A stretch of DNA of 51,890 nucleotides from the IMG/VR virus record IMGVR_UViG_3300007900_000584, positions 1-51,890 of that record; one strand, 5' to 3'. The position numbers and the translations under genes were made by a program. The stretch is from a virus. Below, piece after piece: positions 32,476 through 40,182 of this stretch (its first letter is position 1; the number at the start of each line of letters is the position of its first letter). The notes beneath the pieces were generated by a model that made no database searches, was not told the DNA's origin, and saw nothing but the letters and a program-made list of their open reading frames with translations.

Positions 32476-33647
32476 AGGCATGTTATATCGGGGTTTATCG
32501 TGATGGATCGGGTTATAGCAATCAGGCCGTTCATAATATGCTTGCCCTTGAAGCTGGCGGAATTGATGTTGTTGCCCGTGCTGTTAAATTATCTAAATCT
32601 AAGAATGATGAGTTAGCAGCAAGGGTGGAACATCTGGAAAATAAAGATACTGATAATGTTGACGTAGTGATCCAGCATGTTCTTCCCCATCTATTCGAGT
32701 ACAAACATGGCGTTAAGAATATTGGAATGTTCTGTTGGGAGACTACGAATTTTCTAAGATCAAACTGGGGTCACTGTTGCAATCTGATGGAGGAAATATG
32801 GGTACCGTCGATTCAAAACGCCCAGGCCGTTAAAGATAGCAATGTTACTACACCAGTTAAAATATTTCCGTGCGCATGTGATATTTCTCGATTTGATAAT
32901 CCGTCTCCTCCACTAGAAATAGCTCAGCTTAAAGACAAGTGTGTATTTTATACTGTTGGAGAGATGAGTCGTAGGAAAAACGTCGTAGCCATTTTACGAG
33001 CGTTCTATTCAGCATTTAGTCTCAGAGACGATGTTGTCTTAGTCATCAAAGCAAATATTCCAGGTAAAACATCTGAAGAAACGACCAACATATTAAGAAC
33101 CACTATTGAAGATGTTAAGAAGTCATTACACACATATGCGAGACATCCGCATTATCCGCCTGTAGTGTGTATTACGGACTTTTTACCAGATCAAAAACTC
33201 GACCAACTTCATGGTGCGTGTGATGTTTTCGTGTCGGCGAGCCATTGTGAAGCGGTTGGATTAGGGGCGTTTGACGCTCTTGGATTCGGGAATCCTGTAA
33301 TTTTGAGCAATTGGGGCTATTTTCCAGAATTAACTTATTCGCAAGCTGAGAAATATTGGGAACCCAAAACACAAACATTTAAGCATCCTGGAGAGATTGG
33401 TTGTGGGTGGCTAGTGGGTGGTCAGATGACGCCGTGCTTCGGAGAAACAAGTTCGTTCCCAGATTTATATACCGGAGCGGAAAAGTGGTTTGATCCAGAT
33501 ATTTGTCACATGGTCGAATGTATGAAACAAGCATACAGTGAGTGGCAAGACAAAAAATTGCATATTAGAGGCGAAGCAGCGAAGAAACGTGCAAATGAAT
33601 TCAGTTACAATAAAATTGGAATAATTGGTCAAGACTTAATTGGATAA
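32472..33647 (+). CDS. GT4-like glycosyltransferase
   Basis: This 391-residue GT-B enzyme starts at ATG 32472, overlapping the HNH stop, with AAGGAG upstream. The middle KCVFYTVGEMSRRKNV strand-helix starts the donor domain; VFVSASHCEAVGLGAFDALGFGNPVILSN carries the ExG and Glu donor residues. It resembles phage glycosyltransferases that work on soluble acceptors. A 50-base stretch at its 3' end (33570-33619) is repeated at 34561-34610, where it closes a gene remnant. Confidence 0.8.
   Translation: MKACYIGVYRDGSGYSNQAVHNMLALEAGGIDVVARAVKLSKSKNDELAARVEHLENKDTDNVDVVIQHVLPHLFEYKHGVKNIGMFCWETTNFLRSNWGHCCNLMEEIWVPSIQNAQAVKDSNVTTPVKIFPCACDISRFDNPSPPLEIAQLKDKCVFYTVGEMSRRKNVVAILRAFYSAFSLRDDVVLVIKANIPGKTSEETTNILRTTIEDVKKSLHTYARHPHYPPVVCITDFLPDQKLDQLHGACDVFVSASHCEAVGLGAFDALGFGNPVILSNWGYFPELTYSQAEKYWEPKTQTFKHPGEIGCGWLVGGQMTPCFGETSSFPDLYTGAEKWFDPDICHMVECMKQAYSEWQDKKLHIRGEAAKKRANEFSYNKIGIIGQDLIG
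33570..33619 (+). repeat. 50-base direct repeat, copy 1 (inside GT4 gene)
   Basis: These bases at the end of the GT4 gene match 34561-34610 at 49 of 50 positions, the sole difference being A to C in the codon GCA/GCC. The repeat encodes GEAAKKRANEFSYNKIG in both places and in the same frame. It therefore looks like homology between two gene copies rather than a functional site. Confidence 0.9.
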
Positions 33648-33656
33648 GCATAGAAT

Positions 33657-34493
33657 ATGAAAGTTGAAACCTGTACAATCAATTGTATGGACAAGCGTGT
33701 CGGTCAATTTACTGTTTGTGGCCCGCCCTCTGACACAAGTGTTATGCCCCAAATGCGACAGGGTATTTATGAACCCAATATCCAAAGATTATTCTGTAGC
33801 TTGGTCAAACCCGGTATGACAGTTTGTGATATTGGTGCAAATTTTGGTCAACATACGATAATATTGTCAAAATTGGTTGGTCCAACTGGACGGGTGATTG
33901 CTATAGAAGCAAGTCCCATCAATATCGAGTATATTAACAGAACCATTGCCGCAAACAATTGTGAGAATATTAAAGTTATAGAACGTGGTGTTTGGTCTCA
34001 TGAAACAGAATTGACCTTTAGTCATGTTGTGGATGCTGAAGCCACTTCGTTTTGTTCTAATAAGGATAATATCAGGGATATAGAACCAAATCCAAGTTGC
34101 AAATATCAAACCATCCAAGCATCACCCCTAGACAATTTGGTAATTGATAATATTGATTTTACCAAAATTGATATTGAGGGTTCTGAATTGTTTGCAATGC
34201 ACGGTGCTCAACAGCTTCTAAAATCACGGTCTCCCATCCTGATGGAACTTAATTCTTTTACATCCAGAACTTTTATGGGCGTCGAGATCACAGATATAAT
34301 TGACTATATGGAATCTCGCAAATATCTCTATATGTATATGTGGCACCAAAGTCAGTGGTTACACATTACGAAAGATTCGCTTATGAATCTATTTATTCGT
34401 GGTGCTGTACTGGTTGATGTACTTTTTTCAACTCAACAATATGTACCAGGGCAGCTTTCTGGTTTTCTAGGAATGTATGATTTATGGGGTTAA
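33657..34493 (+). CDS. FkbM-family methyltransferase
   Basis: This 278-residue SAM enzyme has MTVCDIGANFGQHTIIL near 55-70 (motif I), VIAIEASPINIEYI (motif II), IKVIERGVWSHE, and the FkbM-typical IDFTKIDIEGSELFAMHGA with the catalytic-site Asp-Glu pair. Family members O-methylate sugars or polyketide-like acceptors. It lies among glycosyltransferase genes, so a glycan substrate is likely. Start ATG 33657 follows GATAAGCATAGAAT with a weak ribosome binding site. Confidence 0.85.
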   Translation: MKVETCTINCMDKRVGQFTVCGPPSDTSVMPQMRQGIYEPNIQRLFCSLVKPGMTVCDIGANFGQHTIILSKLVGPTGRVIAIEASPINIEYINRTIAANNCENIKVIERGVWSHETELTFSHVVDAEATSFCSNKDNIRDIEPNPSCKYQTIQASPLDNLVIDNIDFTKIDIEGSELFAMHGAQQLLKSRSPILMELNSFTSRTFMGVEITDIIDYMESRKYLYMYMWHQSQWLHITKDSLMNLFIRGAVLVDVLFSTQQYVPGQLSGFLGMYDLWG

Positions 34494-34506
34494 ATGTAGA
34501 AAACAA

Positions 34507-34635
34507 ACGACAGCACCACTTTCTACTATACTAAGAAGTATCGATAGGGACAAAATTAGTGGCGAAGCCGCGAAGAAACGTGCAAATGAATTCAGTTACA
34601 ATAAAATTGGCCCAATAGCTAAGGAATTACTGTGA
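34507..34635 (+). pseudogene. Deletion remnant of a glycosyltransferase gene
   Basis: The frame ACG 34507 to TGA 34635 reads 42 codons. The first 16 (TTAPLSTILRSIDRDK) match the start of the gene at 34755 (MAAPLSSVLRSINRDT), with ACG in place of ATG. The last 25 (GEAAKKRANEFSYNKIG, then PIAKELL) match the end of the GT4 gene at 32472-33647. So it joins the two ends of a lost third glycosyltransferase, in frame, with everything between deleted. It may still be translated from another start, but that is unlikely. Confidence 0.75.
34561..34610 (+). repeat. 50-base direct repeat, copy 2 (inside the gene remnant)
   Basis: This stretch matches 33570-33619 at 49 of 50 bases and lies inside the remnant at 34507-34635. 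The near identity contrasts with the more diverged 5' part of the remnant, which suggests that the 3' end was copied or kept similar more recently. Confidence 0.9.
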
Positions 34636-34733
34636 TAAATACAATAATTGTTACAATCGTTTCTATCTATGCAATCGCTGCATGTGTTTCTGTGTTTTTG
34701 ACTTATCCAGGTCCACCATTCGATGAAGCATAA
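34632..34733 (+). CDS. 33-residue single-pass membrane peptide
   Basis: A GTG at 34632 overlaps the remnant's TGA (GTGA) and has CTAAGGAATTACT as ribosome binding site. The frame to TAA 34731-34733 gives 33 residues: a hydrophobic stretch INTIIVTIVSIYAIAACVS, then a short polar tail with YPGPPFDEA. It would be one membrane helix with the tail outside or inside the cell. It is too short for family matching. Similar tiny membrane genes follow at 37034 and 37199. Confidence 0.5.
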   Translation: MINTIIVTIVSIYAIAACVSVFLTYPGPPFDEA

Positions 34734-34754
34734 TTGATGGATTAGGAGAATCTT

Positions 34755-35774
34755 ATGGCAGCACCACTTTCGTCTGTATTAAGAAGTATCAATAGAGATA
34801 CAGGCCGTCCATTGAATATTTTATACAGCAATAATCACGAAGGCTACAGTGCAACTTTAGCAAGAACAGGCCATAACTTTTATGTCCTGCGACATCCAAA
34901 ATTCCATCCGTGGAATACGGAAGAAAGGCCCATGCCACCCAACTTCATCACCCTGAGTGGTCAAGATATCCCAAGTCAATTAAAAACCGATATTGCTTTT
35001 GATCTAGTGCTCTCTCAAAATAGGATAGAACACCATCCCATTATGGCGCAGTTAGCCAGACAACTTAATTGCCCGCTACTCCAGGCCGAGCACACACTGC
35101 CGTGGATTACATGGGATGAAAAAACCATAAAACAAATTGGAGATTTACCATGCGATCACAACATATTCATGACCGATTTCTCAGTTGGCGCGTGGTTTCA
35201 AGACATTAATGATCCGAACATTTCGGTTATAAAACATGGTATACAAACAAATTTTTGGGATGGTTGGACCGGTGGTGACGGTAAGGTCATGACAGCCGTA
35301 TGGAATTATCCCCAAAGAAATCCAATATGTGGGTTTGATTTATACAAAGAAGTTACTGAGGGTCTAAAAACAAATCCATGGGGTGATAGCCCAGGCTTCT
35401 CGAAAAATGCAGATAACGTAAACCACTTACGTACCCTTTATCGTCATGCTTCGGTGTTCCTCAACACAACACTATGGTCTACAACTCCATTTAGTTTGCT
35501 TGAAGCGATGTCCGTTGGATGCCCAATTGTAACAACAGCTACTACGGCTATACCCGAATTCATAGAAAATGGAGTCAATGGATTCATCACGAACGATCCG
35601 AAAGTAATGCGCAAATATCTAGAAGACCTAATTGAAGATAAGGATATGGCTCTTGAAATAGGTGCGGCTGGAAGAGAAACAGTTATCCAACAATTTGGAG
35701 AAAAAAGATTTCTTCACGAATGGAACGAAGTATTCTATAAGGTGGCCACATGTCCTACAGGAAGATGGTCATAG
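34755..35774 (+). CDS. GT4-like glycosyltransferase
   Basis: This 339-residue protein starts at ATG 34755 after AGGAGAATCTT. It begins MAAPLSSVLRSINRDTGRPLNILYS. The C-terminal domain has ASVFLNTTLWSTTPFSLLEAMSVGCPIVTTATTAIPEFI, the GT4 donor pattern with Glu in the LLEAM helix. The N-terminal acceptor domain is divergent. Its 5' end is related to the start of the remnant just upstream, so a third related gene once stood there. Donor and acceptor are unknown. Confidence 0.8.
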   Translation: MAAPLSSVLRSINRDTGRPLNILYSNNHEGYSATLARTGHNFYVLRHPKFHPWNTEERPMPPNFITLSGQDIPSQLKTDIAFDLVLSQNRIEHHPIMAQLARQLNCPLLQAEHTLPWITWDEKTIKQIGDLPCDHNIFMTDFSVGAWFQDINDPNISVIKHGIQTNFWDGWTGGDGKVMTAVWNYPQRNPICGFDLYKEVTEGLKTNPWGDSPGFSKNADNVNHLRTLYRHASVFLNTTLWSTTPFSLLEAMSVGCPIVTTATTAIPEFIENGVNGFITNDPKVMRKYLEDLIEDKDMALEIGAAGRETVIQQFGEKRFLHEWNEVFYKVATCPTGRWS

Positions 35775-35784
35775 GGAGAAAATT

Positions 35785-36255
35785 ATGCGATTAAACCTCG
35801 GCTGTGGCAATGATATCAGAACAGGATATCTCAATATTGATCGTTTACCACCAAATCAAACACCACAGGATGTATATAGACAAGGAGATATTAACTCGCT
35901 AGATTGGTTAACTGAAGATAATAAAATTGAAGAAATTATAGCATTAGATTGTTTAGAATATTTACCAACCAATATGATCCAGCCCGCCCTATTAAATTGG
36001 GCAAACAAACTAACCGCTGGTGGAATATTAAAAATTTTGGTGCCAGATTGCCATGCTGTTGCTAAAGCATTTTCACAAGGACAATTAAATCTACAGGAAT
36101 ATCTCAAAATAATGTTCGGCACTCAACAGAATAATGATAACAGATTATCTGCTATAGACACGGTTACACTATTAAGTATATTACAAGAAATTGGATTGAC
36201 CATTTCACTAAAGAGATATGAGGGCGTGGCCGTTTATGTGGAGGCAACAAAATGA
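35785..36255 (+). CDS. Small class I methyltransferase
   Basis: From ATG 35785 (after ATAGGGAGAAAATT) it has 156 residues. RLNLGCGNDIRTGYLNID is SAM motif I, EIIALDCLEYLP motif IV, and LTAGGILKILVPDCHA motif V. The final strand region ISLKRYEGVAVYVEATK is also typical. It is short but complete for the Methyltransf_11 type. It sits in the second sugar island and overlaps the next ATG by four bases. Confidence 0.78.
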   Translation: MRLNLGCGNDIRTGYLNIDRLPPNQTPQDVYRQGDINSLDWLTEDNKIEEIIALDCLEYLPTNMIQPALLNWANKLTAGGILKILVPDCHAVAKAFSQGQLNLQEYLKIMFGTQQNNDNRLSAIDTVTLLSILQEIGLTISLKRYEGVAVYVEATK

Positions 36256-37037
36256 TCACTACGGGTTGTGAGGGATGTTGCTTCGCACAACAAAGCGATA
36301 AAGGGCGTGGCTGTGCCCTTGGTCAAATGTGCGTAACTAAGGATGGGGAAATGTTCGCCCCTGGTTACTGCCGGATATGTCGGAGTCATAAGTGGCGAGA
36401 AAAACAGGGAACCGTAAATTTAGCAGAATTATATTCACAAGTAATCGATGAATGTGCTCTTAAATTTGATTTATTAGTATTTTTTGATGAAAGAATAAAT
36501 ACGATTGAGGATTTAGAGCGTACACTTAATTCTGATTGGTACATTAGATATTGCCGCAAGGTTATTATCGCAGACATTACAGGTTTTGGGAAAGAACGAA
36601 AAAATTTGGCTTTACAATATTTAAAAAATCACGAACCTCCAATTCTTACAACAGTTAATAGTAGCGTAATCTACGAACCGATAGATCAGCGTGAGGAAAC
36701 TATACGCAGAATCTCAAGCCAGGTAAAATCGCCATTCTTTGTTGCGATCCCGGCTGGTGTAGTAATTGATGAGGAAGATTTTGATTCGTTTGCCGAACAT
36801 GTTCAGTATATGCCCAGTCGGGTAATCCATTGGGCTTTTCCAATTAGAATCGGCGAAACAATTATTGTACATAACAAGTTGCATTATGGATTGTTTATCA
36901 CTAAACCATATAAGACACTGACAAAATCTCCAGAAGTTCAATCATTTACCGAACAAGTAAGGAAAGAAGAAATAGAAACTGATATGAAACTTTCGTGGCT
37001 TTATCAAGATTGTTTGATAACTAAGGGGAAAAAATGA
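36252..37037 (+). CDS. Cys-rich N-terminal domain protein, possible GT2-like core
   Basis: This 261-residue protein starts with a dense Cys region in its first 43 residues: CEGCCF at 6-11, CALGQMC at 21-27, and CRICRSHKW at 40-48, enough for one or two zinc or Fe-S sites. The remainder (FDLLVFFDERINTIEDL, VIIADITG, SPFFVAIPAGVVIDEEDF) resembles the strand order of a GT2 fold but has no clear DXD. Start ATG 36252 overlaps the methyltransferase stop. Function unknown; a sugar-island accessory role is inferred. Confidence 0.55.
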   Translation: MITTGCEGCCFAQQSDKGRGCALGQMCVTKDGEMFAPGYCRICRSHKWREKQGTVNLAELYSQVIDECALKFDLLVFFDERINTIEDLERTLNSDWYIRYCRKVIIADITGFGKERKNLALQYLKNHEPPILTTVNSSVIYEPIDQREETIRRISSQVKSPFFVAIPAGVVIDEEDFDSFAEHVQYMPSRVIHWAFPIRIGETIIVHNKLHYGLFITKPYKTLTKSPEVQSFTEQVRKEEIETDMKLSWLYQDCLITKGKK

Positions 37038-37156
37038 CAATCTTTTTAATTGTAATTGGAATAATGGCGATATGTAGTATAATAACATGTGTATTAGATG
37101 CTGCGTATTTTTGTCGAACCGGTGATGCTTCAACTATTCTGAAACATATATCATGA
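37034..37156 (+). CDS. 40-residue membrane peptide
   Basis: ATG 37034 overlaps the previous TGA (ATGA) and follows CTAAGGGGAAAAA. The frame to TGA 37154-37156 gives 40 residues with one clear membrane helix, IFLIVIGIMAICSIITCVL, then a short polar tail (DAAYFCRTGDAS). The good ribosome binding site and overlap support expression. Function unknown. Confidence 0.6.
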   Translation: MTIFLIVIGIMAICSIITCVLDAAYFCRTGDASTILKHIS

Positions 37157-37185
37157 CTTAAATCACCATAAGTATGGTTTTAAGT
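37156..37185 (+). other. Hairpin directly before a ribosome binding site
   Basis: Bases 37156-37162 (ACTTAAA) pair with 37179-37185 (TTTAAGT), and inside them CCATA (37166-37170) pairs with TATGG (37173-37177). The helix ends at the base before GGAGG (37186-37190) of the next gene. It could mask that site, act as a processing signal or protect a 5' end. No T-run follows, so it is not a terminator. Confidence 0.5.
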
Positions 37186-37198
37186 GGAGGTAATTTTT

Positions 37199-37420
37199 AT
37201 GATTATAATTGGAATAGTTTTTTGGATTGTATGTGGTATATTGACTTATGGGCTTCACTTTGCTTATCTCCAGCGAAGATTGTTAGATTGGCAAGAGTTG
37301 GCCGACAAGAGTTATACTGAAGATCGGTCTTCATCAATGGTTCTTGGTATGGGTGGCCCGATAAGCTTAATGGGGCTTTTAATTTCAAAGCAATGCTGTT
37401 ACGGTTTTAAATGGAAGTGA
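37199..37420 (+). CDS. Small membrane protein
   Basis: From ATG 37199 (after AAGTGGAGGTAATTTTT) it has 73 residues. A first membrane helix, IIIGIVFWIVCGILTYGL, is followed by a polar segment (RRLLDWQELADKSYTEDRSS) and a second hydrophobic stretch (MVLGMGGPISLMGLLIS). It probably sits in the inner membrane. A role in lysis, exclusion of other phages or anchoring glycan enzymes is possible; nothing selects among these. Confidence 0.6.
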   Translation: MIIIGIVFWIVCGILTYGLHFAYLQRRLLDWQELADKSYTEDRSSSMVLGMGGPISLMGLLISKQCCYGFKWK

Positions 37421-37427
37421 GTACAAA

Positions 37428-38186
37428 ATGCAAGATAAAGAAAAGGTAAGTATCATAATTGCTACTCACAATAACGCCAAGACAGTCAAACGTGCTGTAG
37501 AATCGGTAACCAAGGGCGTCCGTCCTGCGGATTGGGTTATAGTAGGAGATAATGATAGCTCCGATGGTACTTATGACACGTTATGTGATTTATTGGGTGC
37601 CAAACAGGTAACTATTGATGACAAAACTGGTTTACCTCCCGAATTTGATGGTGAGCTAAATGGAGTTCCTATCAAAATTTTCCGAAAGCAATTAAGCACT
37701 ATTGGACACACAACTAATATTGCATTACAGATGCATTGGCAAGGAATAAGTATCTTCGGTTTTATGGACCCCACAAGTTTTTATGCACCAGATAAAATTT
37801 CACAAGCTATCAGAGTTTTCCATCAACACCCTAGTGTGGCTTGTGTGGTGAGCGACTGTGATAATCATCATTCAGACGGTAGAACAGAGAGAGTTTTTCG
37901 AAATTCTTTTGACGCACAACGGTTGTTAGCCAACTATGAATACGATCGCAACTTTCTAGTTCGTACACAAATTTTCCCAAAATTGAAACAGGGATTCAAT
38001 GAACAAATGCAAATTCGAGAGGATTATGAATTTTTGCTGAGAGTGTCTGAAGTAGGTTTGATTTACCACATACCCGCCCCACTTCATCATAACACTATTA
38101 TTGAATCAGATGAAGCACTTAAACAATCTATTATACAGCACGAAATGGGAGCCCGACAGTTAACAACCCAGCGACGGAGTTCTTAA
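37428..38186 (+). CDS. GT2 glycosyltransferase with altered metal site
   Basis: This 252-residue protein begins VSIIIATHNNAKTVKRAVESV and GDNDSSDGT, the standard GT2 nucleotide-binding start. Where the DXD metal site is expected it has GFMDPTSFY, so the second Asp is missing. The later GFNEQMQIREDYEFLLRV segment keeps the ED acid pair of the acceptor site. It may still work with a changed site or may be inactive. Start ATG 37428; the ribosome binding site is GGAAGTG. Confidence 0.78.
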   Translation: MQDKEKVSIIIATHNNAKTVKRAVESVTKGVRPADWVIVGDNDSSDGTYDTLCDLLGAKQVTIDDKTGLPPEFDGELNGVPIKIFRKQLSTIGHTTNIALQMHWQGISIFGFMDPTSFYAPDKISQAIRVFHQHPSVACVVSDCDNHHSDGRTERVFRNSFDAQRLLANYEYDRNFLVRTQIFPKLKQGFNEQMQIREDYEFLLRVSEVGLIYHIPAPLHHNTIIESDEALKQSIIQHEMGARQLTTQRRSS

Positions 38187-38187
38187 A

Positions 38188-38775
38188 ATGGCAAAAAAGA
38201 AAAAAAATGTTAAACACACCGAAGCCGTTTGTCGTAAAGTTGATGCAGCGGCAGAAATGTCCAAGCTCGGTCTTAAACTTGAAGACGATTTAGCAATTAT
38301 TGGATTTGTATTTAATCATCTGGCCATCTCTCACCTAACATATCTAGGACTTAATTCAATAAATCAGGTATGTAGAACTTATGCCGGTCTCGACTTTTGC
38401 ATTTTCACCCAACACCTTATGGCGTCATGCATCCCCCCGCTATGTCCAGTTTTTAGCGTATCAGATTTATCAAGGTGGCATTATTACCCATTAATAACAA
38501 CCAGTATTGGAACCACTATTGAAGCATTGGCCAGCAACGCCCCCGTAATTTATCATTATGTTTTTGATTTAGAATTCATTGACAAACCGCATTTTGAATC
38601 ATCTGATTTGAAGTTGGCATTTTGTGATCCAAGAGTACGTGTAATTGTGAGACATGAATCACATAAAGACGTGGTTGAGACAGAATTTGGTATTAAGGTA
38701 TGTGGAATAATACCGGATTGTAACGTTGAAGAACTAGCAAAATTAGTTTTAACGGAGATGAAGAATGGAAACTGA
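38188..38775 (+). CDS. Unknown protein, last of the second sugar island
   Basis: This 195-residue protein starts at ATG 38188, one base after the preceding stop, with a strongly basic first 10 residues (AKKKKNVKH). The middle, LITTSIGTTIEALASNAPVIYHYV, resembles a GT-B donor-domain helix-loop (GxxxxEALAxxxPVI), and the end VEELAKLVLTEM resembles the usual last helix. A reduced glycosyltransferase is a fair guess but no full fold is visible. Confidence 0.5.
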   Translation: MAKKKKNVKHTEAVCRKVDAAAEMSKLGLKLEDDLAIIGFVFNHLAISHLTYLGLNSINQVCRTYAGLDFCIFTQHLMASCIPPLCPVFSVSDLSRWHYYPLITTSIGTTIEALASNAPVIYHYVFDLEFIDKPHFESSDLKLAFCDPRVRVIVRHESHKDVVETEFGIKVCGIIPDCNVEELAKLVLTEMKNGN

Positions 38776-39760
38776 GACGAAGCCTCCCACCAGAATGAGT
38801 AAAGTAGAGCTTTATGCTGCATTGTCCGCAGCAGGATATACCGAAGAGCAATTAGCAGATGATCAAGGTAAAAAGCTTAAACAGCCAATATTGAGAGAAA
38901 TGTATCAATCTCACAGACAAGGTGAAGAAGGGCTTGCTGTATTATCCAAGGTGGAAGAAGATGATGATGATGATGATGATGTTGGTATTGAAGTTAAGCC
39001 CGACACAAAAGGGGAGGGTGAAAATAAGACCATCGTTCAGACAGCCGATGTTGTAATTCCTTATGAAATGGTGTCACAGGTAGATGGTGAAACCGACGAA
39101 TCAGAGCTAGATGAACCTGATTTACCGACAGTTAATGATCCTGGGTGGACTCAGTACGTTCTGGGTAAATTTCAAGAGGATGAAGTTGACGGCAAAAACC
39201 CCCGCGTTGAAGGTCTTCGGAGAGTGGCGGGAGAACTTGTTGGTGAATTGGTTGAAGAAGGTTGTGACTTGGTTGCTGTGCCATCTGAAGATAATGCATT
39301 TCGCGCTTGTACAAAAGCGTGGGGCGTATTCGTAACACCAGAGGGAAGAACAAAAAGGTTTGAAGCTTTGGCCGATGCGCATAGTGATAATTGTCACGAA
39401 GATTACGCAACTTATTTAGTGGCGATGGCAGACACTAGAGCCAAGGGTCGCATGTTCAGGAACGCATTACATTTACGTAGAGTGGTTTCCGCCGAAGAGG
39501 TGAACAAAACCATGGCCTCGACGGCTGATACGCAAGCTGGTGGGCCAATTCATGCCGGTCAAATTAGTATGATCAGCTTAATTGCAGAACGTCATGGTTT
39601 TAAGATTGCAGACGTACTTGATGGTTTAGGTATTGAGTATAAGATTAACGAACAAACTGGCGACGTTAATTTGCAGTCGCTTCGTTATGAGGATGCTTTG
39701 GCGGCAGCGAAAAAGATGCGAGAGATGAAAGAGGCGTGGGTTCTCCCAAAAATTTTATAA
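38765..39760 (+). CDS. Rad52/ERF-like ssDNA annealing protein (putative)
   Basis: This 331-residue protein has a SAP-like N-terminus (SKVELYAALSAAGYTEEQL), an acidic linker with seven Asp encoded by a GAT repeat near 38960, then a core: NPRVEGLRRVAGELVGELV, ATYLVAMADTRAKGRMFRNALHLR and SAEEV. The A-x-TRAKGR-x-x-RxAL pattern, followed by a C-terminal AGQISMISLIAERHGFK domain, is typical of phage annealing proteins of the Rad52/ERF group. It would pair complementary ssDNA in recombination. The last residues (WVLPKIL) overlap an HNH remnant and may not be native. Confidence 0.55.
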   Translation: METETKPPTRMSKVELYAALSAAGYTEEQLADDQGKKLKQPILREMYQSHRQGEEGLAVLSKVEEDDDDDDDVGIEVKPDTKGEGENKTIVQTADVVIPYEMVSQVDGETDESELDEPDLPTVNDPGWTQYVLGKFQEDEVDGKNPRVEGLRRVAGELVGELVEEGCDLVAVPSEDNAFRACTKAWGVFVTPEGRTKRFEALADAHSDNCHEDYATYLVAMADTRAKGRMFRNALHLRRVVSAEEVNKTMASTADTQAGGPIHAGQISMISLIAERHGFKIADVLDGLGIEYKINEQTGDVNLQSLRYEDALAAAKKMREMKEAWVLPKIL

Positions 39761-40182
39761 AGGATATGAAAAAGAAATGGAAACCCGGACTTACACTTGA
39801 ACGCAGGGAAAATAAAAAAGGATATTATCCCGATAATTGTTATTGGGCTACTAGAGAACAACAAATGAGAAATACACGGAATAATCGTCTAATTCCATGT
39901 TTTGGTAAACTCCAGTGTATTGCAGTATGGTCCGAAGAAACAGGAATTCCTCAATATGTTATTAGAGGGCGATTAAAGCATGGCTGGTCTTCGGAACGGG
40001 CGTTAACAGAACCGGTGAGAAGATATAAAAAAGGAGAAAATGATGGCAGAAACATATCCTCAAAACTTTGTACTCTACAAGGCAAAACCCGACGGAGGGG
40101 GCGCAGCAAGTCAGTGGTCCCTCGGTTCAGAAAAGGATTCAGTTTTCATCGAGATGTCACAACAAAAGAATGGCAAGGATGA
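39736..40182 (+). pseudogene. Truncated HNH-family gene (copy D remnant)
   Basis: The frame from GTG 39736 matches only the second half of copies A-C: NFIKDM, GLTLERRENKKGYYPDNCYW, QQMRNTRNN and the HTH-like end GWSSERALTEPVRR. The first half (Cys knuckle, YGGRG) is missing, and the 5' edge coincides with the last 25 bases of the annealing gene. The usual stop after the EPV motif is absent, so the frame runs on into the next gene to 40182. Homology ends near 40030. The gene looks dead. Confidence 0.7.

Noticed and set aside
38955-38985. GAT microsatellite as a phase-variation site
   Set aside because: The repeat unit has three bases, so slippage would change the number of Asp in a linker and not the frame. 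It is best seen as a simple acidic linker.
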